Shown one piece after another: positions 8,298-15,197 of a stretch of 35,195 nt of DNA. The notes beneath the pieces were generated by a model, which saw nothing but the letters and a program-made list of their open reading frames with translations, searched no databases and was not told where the DNA came from. The stretch covers positions 1 to 35,195 of the forward strand of contig CAINFC010000211.1 of NCBI GenBank assembly GCA_903847975.1. Reading direction: 5' to 3'. This stretch comes from an uncultured Acidobacteriota bacterium. GTDB lineage: Bacteria > Acidobacteriota > UBA6911 > CAINFC01. Both the position numbers and the translations under genes were made by a program. The stretch's first letter is position 1. Every line of letters begins with the position of its first letter.

Positions 8298-9392
8298 TCA
8301 GGCGGGCAGGCGTCCGCCGGCCGCCAGGAAGTCGCGGTAGCAGGCATCCGGTGAAGGCCTGTTCTCATCGCCAATTACGTTGTAGGCCATGGCCGGGCAT
8401 CCGCCACGGCAGGTGCGCAAATAGCGGCAGCCCCGGCAGTGGTCGAATCGCTCGAGGGGCATATCGCGCCGTTCACGCAGCCGCTGCAGCTCGGGGTGGT
8501 TCTGCCAGATTTCCATCAGCGGATCGCGGTTGATTTCGCCGAGGGCGATATGGTTGAGCTGAGTGCAGGGGACCATGGTCCCGTCGGAGCGCACCGCCAT
8601 CGTGGCGAACACCCCACCGCAGCTTCGCAGGAAACCGCAATCGGGCAGCGATTCGCGCCCGTCGGCCAGGGCCTTCTCCATCTTGCGCCACATGCGCAGC
8701 GAGGCCTGTGGCCCGGCCTGCGCGGAGATGCGGCCCGGGTATTTCCGCTCCAGGGCTTCGAGCCGGACCATGGCCCGGCTGTACTCTTCGACGCTCAACT
8801 CCACCTCGGAGCTGTTCTGGCGGCAAAGCCCGCTGTAGGAGGCCACGTTGGTGGAAAAGCTGTGCAGCCCCACTTCTTCCAGCAGCAGCCGGGCGGCCTC
8901 GTCCAGAGCGTCCAGGTTGTGGCGGTGGATGGTCAGCCGGACCGTGGCCGGCAGACCGTGCCGCAGGGCGGCTTGCAGCCCCCGCAGCGCTTTTTCGAAG
9001 GAGCCGTCGCCGCGGCAGCGGTCGTGCGATTCCGGGCCCGGCCCGTCGATGGATACCTGGAAGGAGTTGCAGCGCCGGGTGGACTTTAAAAAGGCGGCGG
9101 TCTCGTTGTCGAGCAGCGTTCCGTTGCTCAGCACCGAAAAGCGCATCCGGTTGCGTACCACTCCTTCGATCACCTGCCGGAAGTCCCTGCGGATCAGGGG
9201 CTCTCCGCCTGCCAGGCATACTTCCAGGACCGCAGCGCGGGTGCACTCTTCGAAAAACTGCAGCCAGCTCTCGAGCGGCAGATCCACGCCGGTGTCCCCG
9301 TCGCTCGAGAAAAAGTAGCAGTAGGAGCAGCGCAGATTGCAGCGCGAGGTGATATCGATATCGATCTTCCTGGGGGAGAACGGCACTCTCAT
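8298..9392 (-). CDS. scmE: Radical SAM/SPASM enzyme, ScmE-like (364 aa)
   Basis: The motif CNLRCSYC gives C18, C22 and C25 for the SAM cluster, followed by AGGEP (61-65). The SPASM region holds C252, C258, G271-x4-C276, C319-x2-C322-x5-C328-x3-C332 and C351. Segments such as RNRMRFSVLSNGTL, HSFSTN and PSPDACYRDFLAAGG resemble ScmE as I recall it. It probably works with the PqqD-like protein encoded immediately upstream, which would present a peptide substrate. The start ATG 9392 lies 13 bases after the PqqD-like stop, with a GAAGG a little far upstream, consistent with translational coupling. The two radical SAM enzymes are not simple duplicates: they share the architecture but differ strongly in sequence. 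Confidence 0.8.
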   Translation of the reverse strand: MRVPFSPRKIDIDITSRCNLRCSYCYFFSSDGDTGVDLPLESWLQFFEECTRAAVLEVCLAGGEPLIRRDFRQVIEGVVRNRMRFSVLSNGTLLDNETAAFLKSTRRCNSFQVSIDGPGPESHDRCRGDGSFEKALRGLQAALRHGLPATVRLTIHRHNLDALDEAARLLLEEVGLHSFSTNVASYSGLCRQNSSEVELSVEEYSRAMVRLEALERKYPGRISAQAGPQASLRMWRKMEKALADGRESLPDCGFLRSCGGVFATMAVRSDGTMVPCTQLNHIALGEINRDPLMEIWQNHPELQRLRERRDMPLERFDHCRGCRYLRTCRGGCPAMAYNVIGDENRPSPDACYRDFLAAGGRLPA

Positions 9393-9405
9393 GGCGAGGG
9401 TACCT

Positions 9406-9690
9406 TCAGCATTCGACTGCGATCAGGCCGCGTTTTTCCAGGTCCGCAAGAAAGTGGCGGAGGTGTTCCGGGGCCGTGTCCGGGATGCAGCCTTCGCACT
9501 CCTCGCGCATCGCCCCGAGGATGGAGGCGGCATCGTACCGGCCGTCGAGCATCTTCCAGAAAAAGGGGCTGACCGGGTCGAGTCCGTGGCTTTTCCCGAT
9601 GTCGGAGTTGAATAGAACGGTCCGGCCGCCATTTTCCCGCCGGAAAACAACCGGCGGGTTGGCCGTCGGGCAGCCCGATTGCAGGTTCAT
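9406..9690 (-). CDS. scmD: PqqD-like peptide chaperone, ScmD-like (94 aa)
   Basis: This is a RiPP recognition element-type protein. The opening NPPVVFRREN, the strand TVLFNSDIGKSHGLDPVSPFFW, read here as two adjoining stretches, and LDGRYDAASIL form the winged-helix pattern of PqqD proteins. The stretch AMREECEGC and the final EKRGLI match ScmD-type members. Such proteins bind the leader of a precursor peptide and hand it to a radical SAM enzyme. ATG 9690 was chosen because AAGGAAG lies eight bases upstream; starts further upstream would add an unlikely N-terminus. A TACAAT (minus strand, 9737-9732) sits 42 bases before the start but lacks a good -35. It is first in the cassette with the ScmE- and ScmF-like genes. 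No precursor gene is visible next to it. Confidence 0.78.
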   Translation of the reverse strand: MNLQSGCPTANPPVVFRRENGGRTVLFNSDIGKSHGLDPVSPFFWKMLDGRYDAASILGAMREECEGCIPDTAPEHLRHFLADLEKRGLIAVEC

Positions 9691-9774
9691 GATGATCGCT
9701 TCCTTTCCAGCAGAGTGATTGCAAGCCACCTATTGTAGGCCAAGTCAAGAGTGAATGCCAGAGCCAACTGCTTT

Positions 9775-9795
9775 CCCCGCTGGGACAGCGCGGGG
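9775..9795 (-). terminator. Possible terminator hairpin after the glycine-zipper gene
   Basis: CCCCGC (9775-9780) pairs with GCGGGG (9790-9795) around a nine-base loop, 65 bases past the stop at 9860. There is no run of T after the stem on the minus strand, so intrinsic termination is uncertain. Confidence 0.25.
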
Positions 9796-9859
9796 CTTCC
9801 GGAAACGAAAGCGATCCCTGGTTCCGTCCAACTTTCTACATCGCGGCACCGGCTTGCGC

Positions 9860-10339
9860 TCAATGGGCGGCCTGGTAGATAACCACGTCCTGCCGGCTGG
9901 CGACGGCATTTCCGATGAGGGCTCCCGCCAGGGCGCCGATGCAGCCGAAGATCAGGGCCTGAAATTCGGTACGGGCCATAATGGTTTCATCGAAGGATTG
10001 AGCGACGGCGGCGCCCGCCGCAGCGCCGGCACCGGCTCCGAGTGCTGCCCCGAGGCGATAGGGCGTTTTGCTTTTTACGTCGGGCAGCAGCACCTGCTCG
10101 ACAGAGGTCTTCGATACGCGCCGCACGCCGGTGGAGGTAGTTTCCACTGCCAGTTCCTGCGGATCCGAGCTTTTGAAAACGCCTTCGAGGCGGTCTCCGG
10201 CCTTCAGCCGGACAACAACGGTCGTGCCGGCTCCCAGGCGGTCCACCTTTTCCCAGCGTCCCGGAATGATTCCGGCAGGAAGCCATTCCATCGCTAACAC
10301 CACCCAAACAAGAAGGACGGCCAGACATCGTTTTGTCAT
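9860..10339 (-). CDS. Exported Sm-like plus glycine-zipper protein (159 aa)
   Basis: A signal peptide or signal anchor (about residues 4-24) leads to a short beta region, GTTVVVRLKAGDRLEGVF (38-55). It resembles the Sm/LSm-like fold found in envelope proteins of this kind. A glycine-zipper segment follows, LGAALGAGAGAAAGAAVA (96-113), with a second small-residue helix near the C-terminus containing CIGALAGALIGNAVA. Glycine zippers insert into or associate with membranes. The function is unknown. ATG 10339 was chosen because GGGAGG lies five bases upstream; a start six codons earlier lacks this. The gene precedes the Scm-like cassette on the same strand, separated by 169 bases, and I see no reason to join it to the cassette. 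Confidence 0.7.
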   Translation of the reverse strand: MTKRCLAVLLVWVVLAMEWLPAGIIPGRWEKVDRLGAGTTVVVRLKAGDRLEGVFKSSDPQELAVETTSTGVRRVSKTSVEQVLLPDVKSKTPYRLGAALGAGAGAAAGAAVAQSFDETIMARTEFQALIFGCIGALAGALIGNAVASRQDVVIYQAAH

Positions 10340-10416
10340 GATAACCTCCCTTGCCATGACGAACTTCGCGGAAAGGTCGCAGGCGGATGTTTTTGGGCTT
10401 TCGAACTTATGAATTC

Positions 10417-10422
10417 ATTATA
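10417..10422 (-). promoter_or_regulatory. TATAAT -10 box upstream of the glycine-zipper gene
   Basis: A perfect TATAAT on the minus strand lies 77 bases before ATG 10339. No -35 box of quality stands 16-19 bases upstream, so it is only a candidate. The surrounding gap 10340-10520 shows no gene. Confidence 0.28.
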
Positions 10423-10520
10423 ACCGCAAAGCAGGGGCGAACCTGTCGGCATGGGCGAAAGGCAGTCGAATTCTCAATTGAAGCCCTGGTAATGCCGCGG
10501 CTGCGACCGCGCCGCGGCGA

Positions 10521-11879
10521 TCAGACCTTGTCGGGCATCACAAAAGGCTTCCGGTACTCCCGGGTGAGATAACGGTCCGCCTCCGGGTCGCCGACAAAGG
10601 TTTCGGTTTCCGGTCGGAATGCCAGCTTCCTTCCCAGGCGGCAGGATATGATCCCCAGGTGACCCAGGGCCGCCGACATGTGGCCTTCCAGGATTTCATT
10701 ATCCAGCTCCTCACGGCGGCGGCTCCGGACGCAGTCGATCAGGTTCTTCCATCCGTTGTGCTGCTCTTCCGGGGGAAAATCCTTATCGGAGCGGGCCGGG
10801 CCAGGTTCGTTTTTCCTCCCGAAATAGGTCCGGTACCCGTCGGGGGAGAAGGTCATCCAACCCTGGTCGCCGTAAATAAAGACGTCGCCCGAATCCGGGA
10901 GCCCTTCGGGATTGGTCGGCAGGCACCTGGCCTCATTCTGAACGATCACGCCGTCGCTGTATTCGTAATCGGCCGCCAGGATGTTGGGCACCTCCTGATC
11001 GTCGTCCCGGCCGTATTTGCCGCCCACGCAGCTCACTTTCACCGGATGCTCCTTGCGGTCGAGCGCCCAGCGCACCGTGTCCATGCGGTAGATGCCGTTA
11101 TTTCCGAATTCGGTGGTGCCCCCGGTGTCCCAGAAAAAATGCCAGTTGTAGAGGAACCGGTTTTCGTTGTAAGGGCGAAAGGGAGCCGGGCCCAGGAACA
11201 GGTCCCAGTGCAGGCCTTCCGGGGCCGGGCTGTCGGCTACTTTACCGATCGACTCCCGGTAGCGATAGGTGACCCCCTTGGCCATGTACACCCTGCCCAG
11301 CTTGCCGCTGCGGACCAGGCCGACCCCCTCCTTGACCGCCTTGCTGTCGCGGTAGCAGATTCCCGACTGCACGATCCGATCGTACTTGCGGGCCGCCTCC
11401 ACCATTTTTCTACCTTCGGAAATCGTGAAGCAGACCGGCTTCTCCACGTAAACATCCTTGCCGGCCTGGCAGGCCATAACGGTCATCAGGGCGTGCCAGT
11501 GGTCCGGGGTGGCGATGGAAACCACATCGATGTCCCGGTCGGATAGCACCTTGCGGAAATCGATTTCCGTCTTCGGCGCCGCCCCGAATTTCTCCTCGAC
11601 CAGCTTTACATTGGCCGGAAACAGCCGCTCGTCCACATCGCAGAGGGTCGCCAGACGGACGTTGGGGATCTCCGCGTATTTCTGGATGTGTACAATTCCC
11701 CGGCCGCTGATGATCCCCCGGATGGCGGGACGCCTGCCGGCAATGCCGAGCAGCGCGACGTTGATCCTCTCGTTCGGGCTGCGGCTGATCATCTGTTTCA
11801 CAAAGGCGGGGGCCACCATCATCCCGCCGGCTGCGGTTACGGAATTTTTGATGAATTCGTTCCTTGTCATTGCTTTCAT
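10521..11879 (-). CDS. Gfo/Idh/MocA-family oxidoreductase with export-type N-terminus (452 aa)
   Basis: An NAD(P)-dependent sugar dehydrogenase-like fold is evident: a Rossmann start INVALLGIAG (39-48), CDVDERLF after the second strand, ATPDHWHA (123-130) and the family motif EKPV (146-149). The remaining region has the GxNWHFFWDTGG-like and GNNGIYRMD segments common in the exported branch of the family. The N-terminus MTRNEFIKNSVTAAGG resembles a Tat signal but has only one Arg where two are expected, so export is uncertain. ATG 11879 has AAGGG a few bases upstream. The gene starts 21 bases after the MFS stop, so the two form an operon. It probably oxidises or reduces a sugar or its derivative; the substrate cannot be read from the sequence. 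Confidence 0.87.
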   Translation of the reverse strand: MKAMTRNEFIKNSVTAAGGMMVAPAFVKQMISRSPNERINVALLGIAGRRPAIRGIISGRGIVHIQKYAEIPNVRLATLCDVDERLFPANVKLVEEKFGAAPKTEIDFRKVLSDRDIDVVSIATPDHWHALMTVMACQAGKDVYVEKPVCFTISEGRKMVEAARKYDRIVQSGICYRDSKAVKEGVGLVRSGKLGRVYMAKGVTYRYRESIGKVADSPAPEGLHWDLFLGPAPFRPYNENRFLYNWHFFWDTGGTTEFGNNGIYRMDTVRWALDRKEHPVKVSCVGGKYGRDDDQEVPNILAADYEYSDGVIVQNEARCLPTNPEGLPDSGDVFIYGDQGWMTFSPDGYRTYFGRKNEPGPARSDKDFPPEEQHNGWKNLIDCVRSRRREELDNEILEGHMSAALGHLGIISCRLGRKLAFRPETETFVGDPEADRYLTREYRKPFVMPDKV

Positions 11880-11900
11880 AGAGCCCTTTCCTGAATTCGA

Positions 11901-13139
11901 TTACGCTTTCTGTACGGTTTTAATGGCTCTCACCAGGAAAATGCCGAGGACCAGCAGAACGCCTGCGGTCAGATAGGAGATGGTGTACGATCCGGTCTTG
12001 TCCACCGCAATTCCACCCAGAATGGGGCCGACGATGGCCGCCACCCCCCATCCGGTAAAGACCAGGCCGTAATTGACACCCAGATTCTTCACCCCGAAGA
12101 AATCGGCAGTGGTGGCCGGAAACAGGCTGAACAGGGCGCCGTAGGCCGAACCGGCGACGGCGGCCCCCAGGGCCAGCAGCGGCACGCTGGTGAAGTAGGT
12201 GAAGGAGAACATGTTCGCCGCCTGGATGGCGAAAACCAGCATCATGGCGGACGTCCGGCCGATCTTATCGGAAAGGATGCCCCCCAGAACTCGGCCGAGG
12301 GCATTGAATATGGACAGAATCACCACCAGCAGGAATCCCGCCTGCCACTTGGCCTGCGTAGAGGCGATGGTGGCCATGTGCCCGATCAGCATCAACCCGG
12401 CGGTAGCGGTCAGCAGGTAAAGAAGCCACAGCAGGTAAAAGGGTTTCATGCGCAGCAGGCTGGTCCAGTCGTAATTGCCCGCGGCAGGGGGCGCCTTTTT
12501 GGCGGCTGCGTTTTTAGGGGTGCCGACCGGCTCCGGCGGATTGCGCAGGAAAAGCGAAAAAAAGAAAACGATGCCGATCGACATGGCTCCCAGAACGGTG
12601 AAGGTTTCCGGCAGACCGGAGGTCTCGAGCCGGACGGGAGAAGCCTGCGCGGACCGGAACTGGCGCAGCAGATAATCGGCCAGCGGGGCCCCATACACCG
12701 GAGCCAGCCCCACGCCCGAAACCACGATGCCCGAAATGAGTCCCCGCTTGCCGGAATCGAACCACTTGATGGCGCAGGGAGTGGTGGCGGAGTACCCGAA
12801 GCCGATGCCGATTCCGCCGAGCAGCCCGAAGGTGATCACCATCTGTAAGGGAGTGGTGGCAAACCGGGAGCCGATCAGGCCCAGACCCAGCAGCAGGCCG
12901 CCGAGCATGGCGATGTAGCGGGGGCCGATTTTATCCTGGGCCCGACCGGCGAACACCATGACCAGGGCGAAGACCGCCGCCGAAACCGTAAAAGGGAGGG
13001 AGGCATCCGTATTGCTCCATCCGGATTCCACCAGGGCTTTTTTGATGACGCTCCAGGCGTAGAGCAATCCAAAAACCAGGTTCACTCCCAAGGCGCAGAT
13101 AGTAATAGTCCAGCCGGCGGTATTCTTTTTCGATTCCAT
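11901..13139 (-). CDS. MFS transporter of the oxalate/formate antiporter (OFA) type (412 aa)
   Basis: A predicted 12-helix major facilitator. The first helix carries GLLYAWSVIKKALVESGWS, typical of OFA-type carriers, and GRAQDKIGPR between helices 2 and 3 is the MFS signature loop. The second half repeats a similar loop, GGILSDKIGRTS. A hydrophilic spacer rich in Lys, Ala and Pro (about residues 205-225) joins the halves. OFA members move small carboxylates such as oxalate, formate or pyruvate; with the oxidoreductase next door, an acid sugar is also possible (inference). ATG 13139 was chosen because GGGAGG lies three bases upstream; the longer frame from 13199 adds an unlikely tail without a ribosome site. 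It is first in the operon with the Gfo/Idh/MocA gene. Confidence 0.88.
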   Translation of the reverse strand: MESKKNTAGWTITICALGVNLVFGLLYAWSVIKKALVESGWSNTDASLPFTVSAAVFALVMVFAGRAQDKIGPRYIAMLGGLLLGLGLIGSRFATTPLQMVITFGLLGGIGIGFGYSATTPCAIKWFDSGKRGLISGIVVSGVGLAPVYGAPLADYLLRQFRSAQASPVRLETSGLPETFTVLGAMSIGIVFFFSLFLRNPPEPVGTPKNAAAKKAPPAAGNYDWTSLLRMKPFYLLWLLYLLTATAGLMLIGHMATIASTQAKWQAGFLLVVILSIFNALGRVLGGILSDKIGRTSAMMLVFAIQAANMFSFTYFTSVPLLALGAAVAGSAYGALFSLFPATTADFFGVKNLGVNYGLVFTGWGVAAIVGPILGGIAVDKTGSYTISYLTAGVLLVLGIFLVRAIKTVQKA

Positions 13140-13261
13140 AATCCTCCCTGACATTTCGGCAAAAAGCAGTTGTTGTGAATGGGCAAGTCCTTCGGACAAA
13201 TTCCCGGTTGGAAAATGCGGCGAGTGGTTCGCATTTTCCGGAGACGGTTTCGGAAAGCCCC

Positions 13262-13267
13262 ATTATA
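13262..13267 (-). promoter_or_regulatory. TATAAT -10 box upstream of the MFS gene
   Basis: A perfect TATAAT on the minus strand lies 122 bases before ATG 13139, in the divergent gap shared with the ABC exporter. No good -35 box is seen at the right distance. Confidence 0.27.
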
Positions 13268-13373
13268 ACCTGAGCCTGTCCCGGCGGCTACCGGAGACCA
13301 CGATTGACATTGCCGGCCAGGATTTCTAGAATGCATCGGTGATGGATTGTGCCGATTTCCGGAATAAGCTGCC

Positions 13374-15197
13374 ATGAGCAACCCGTATTCCAACGGGAGG
13401 CTGATCCGACGCCTGCTTGCCATGACCTGGGAATACCGGTGGTCGTGCGTGAAAGTCCTGTTCTATCAGATCGTGCTGCTGGCCCTGGGAATGGGAGGGC
13501 TCGGGCTGACGGGACTGGGGATCGACTTCCTTCGCCACGAGCTGCAGCCGGCCACCCGTCCGCCGGACTGGCCGGCCGGCCTGGCGCCTCCCGCCGCGTG
13601 GTCTGCGCTCGGCGTGGTTACGGCGATTGCCGCGGCGATGCTCCTGATGGCCCTGGCCCGCGCCGGCCTGAACCTGGCCTACGGCCTGGAAGTGGCGGAC
13701 CTGCTGGAAATGCGGGTAATGGTGAAGCTCCGCGCCGAAGTGTACGACAAGCTGCAGCGGCTCAGCTTCCGCTTTTTTGACGATCACGCCAGCGGCTCCA
13801 TCATCAATCGCGTCACCGGCGACTCGCGCAGCGTCGGCAACTTCGTCAACAACGTCCTTTTCCAAAGCCTGATCATGGCGCTCTCTCTGGCTGTGTACCT
13901 GGCTTACATGCTGTCCATCCATGTCCGGCTGACCCTGGCCTGCCTGGCCACCACCCCGCTGCTCTGGCTGATCACCGCCTCCTTTTCCCGCAAGGTGCGC
14001 CCGGCCTACGAGCGAAACAGGGACCTTTCCGACCGCCTGATCCTGACCCTGGTGGAGACGGTGCAGGGCATCGCCGCCGTAAAGGGTTTTGCCCGGGAGA
14101 AGGAGCGCTTCGACGCCTTTCAGCAGGCCAACCGCACCGTCCGGGAGCAGCAGCAGTCCATCTTCTGGCGGGTGAGCTTCTTCGTTCCCTCGACCGGCTT
14201 CCTGACCCAGGTAAACTTATGCATTCTCCTGGCCTACGGCGGCCACCTGGTCATCCGGGGCGAGCTTCCGCTGGGGGCCGGCCTGATCGTCTTCGCCGGT
14301 CTGCTGCAGCAGTTTTCCGCCCAGGTTTCCAATGTGGCCCAGATCGCCAATACCATTCAGCAGAGCCTGACCGGAGCGCAGCGCGTCTTTGAGGTGCTCG
14401 ACGCCCCGGTCGAAATCCGGAATTCCCCCGATGCCCGGCCGCTCCCCCGGGCCCGCGGCGCCGTGACCTTCGACCGGGTGACCTTCGGCTATAAGCCCGG
14501 CGAGCCGGTGCTGGAAGAAATCAGCTTCGCGGTTCGACCCGGGGAGTGCATCGGCATTCTCGGCCCGACCGGCTCCGGCAAGACCACCCTGCTCAGCCTG
14601 ATTCCGCGCTTTTACGATGCTTCCCGCGGCACGGTCACGGTGGACGGCTGCGATGTTCGGCAGCTTCACCTCGACGACCTGCGCCGCAACGTGGGCCTGG
14701 TATTCCAGGAAAGCTTCCTTTTCAGCAACACCATCGCCGCCAATATCGCCTTCGGCCACACCGCGGCCACCGCCGCGGAAATAGAAAGCGCCGCGCGCAT
14801 CGCCGCGGCTCACGACTTCATCACCGGAATGCCGCTGGGATATGAAACGCTGCTGCGCGAGGGGGGCAAGGATCTGTCCGGGGGGCAGCGCCAGCGTCTG
14901 GCCATCGCCCGCGCCGTGCTGCTCGATCCCTCCATCCTGCTGCTCGATGATCCCACCGCCGCCGTGGATCCCCGGACGGAAGCGGAAATCCTGGAGGCCG
15001 TGGAACACGCCATGAAAAACCGCACCACCTTTATCGTCGCCAACCGGATCAATACCCTGCGCCGGGCCGACCGGGTGCTGGTCCTCGAAAAAGGGCGCAT
15101 CGTCCAATCGGGAAGGCACGAGGAGCTCATCCGCGTTCCCGGCGCTTACCGCAGCGCCGCCCTGCTGCAGTTCGGCGAGGGGACAGGCGCGTCATGA
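13374..15197 (+). CDS. ABC exporter half-transporter with degenerate ATPase site (607 aa)
   Basis: A type IV (exporter) ABC half-transporter: six membrane helices (about residues 20-310) and a nucleotide-binding domain. Walker A GPTGSGKTT is near 395-403 and the signature LSGGQRQR near 500. Walker B ILLLDDPTAAVD near 521 has Asp where the catalytic Glu normally follows, and the H-loop reads VANRINT with Asn in place of His. Both changes are typical of the non-catalytic partner in heterodimeric exporters such as TM287/288 (established knowledge). The partner gene follows with an ATGA overlap. Substrate is unknown; lipids, drugs or peptides are all possible. ATG 13374 has only GGA with longer spacing as ribosome site. 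The gene is divergent from the MFS operon. Confidence 0.92.
   Translation: MSNPYSNGRLIRRLLAMTWEYRWSCVKVLFYQIVLLALGMGGLGLTGLGIDFLRHELQPATRPPDWPAGLAPPAAWSALGVVTAIAAAMLLMALARAGLNLAYGLEVADLLEMRVMVKLRAEVYDKLQRLSFRFFDDHASGSIINRVTGDSRSVGNFVNNVLFQSLIMALSLAVYLAYMLSIHVRLTLACLATTPLLWLITASFSRKVRPAYERNRDLSDRLILTLVETVQGIAAVKGFAREKERFDAFQQANRTVREQQQSIFWRVSFFVPSTGFLTQVNLCILLAYGGHLVIRGELPLGAGLIVFAGLLQQFSAQVSNVAQIANTIQQSLTGAQRVFEVLDAPVEIRNSPDARPLPRARGAVTFDRVTFGYKPGEPVLEEISFAVRPGECIGILGPTGSGKTTLLSLIPRFYDASRGTVTVDGCDVRQLHLDDLRRNVGLVFQESFLFSNTIAANIAFGHTAATAAEIESAARIAAAHDFITGMPLGYETLLREGGKDLSGGQRQRLAIARAVLLDPSILLLDDPTAAVDPRTEAEILEAVEHAMKNRTTFIVANRINTLRRADRVLVLEKGRIVQSGRHEELIRVPGAYRSAALLQFGEGTGAS

Noticed and set aside
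9732-9748. TTGACT close to TACAAT as a promoter of the radical SAM cassette
   Set aside because: The two boxes are only five bases apart, so they cannot work together; TACAAT alone has no acceptable -35 box.
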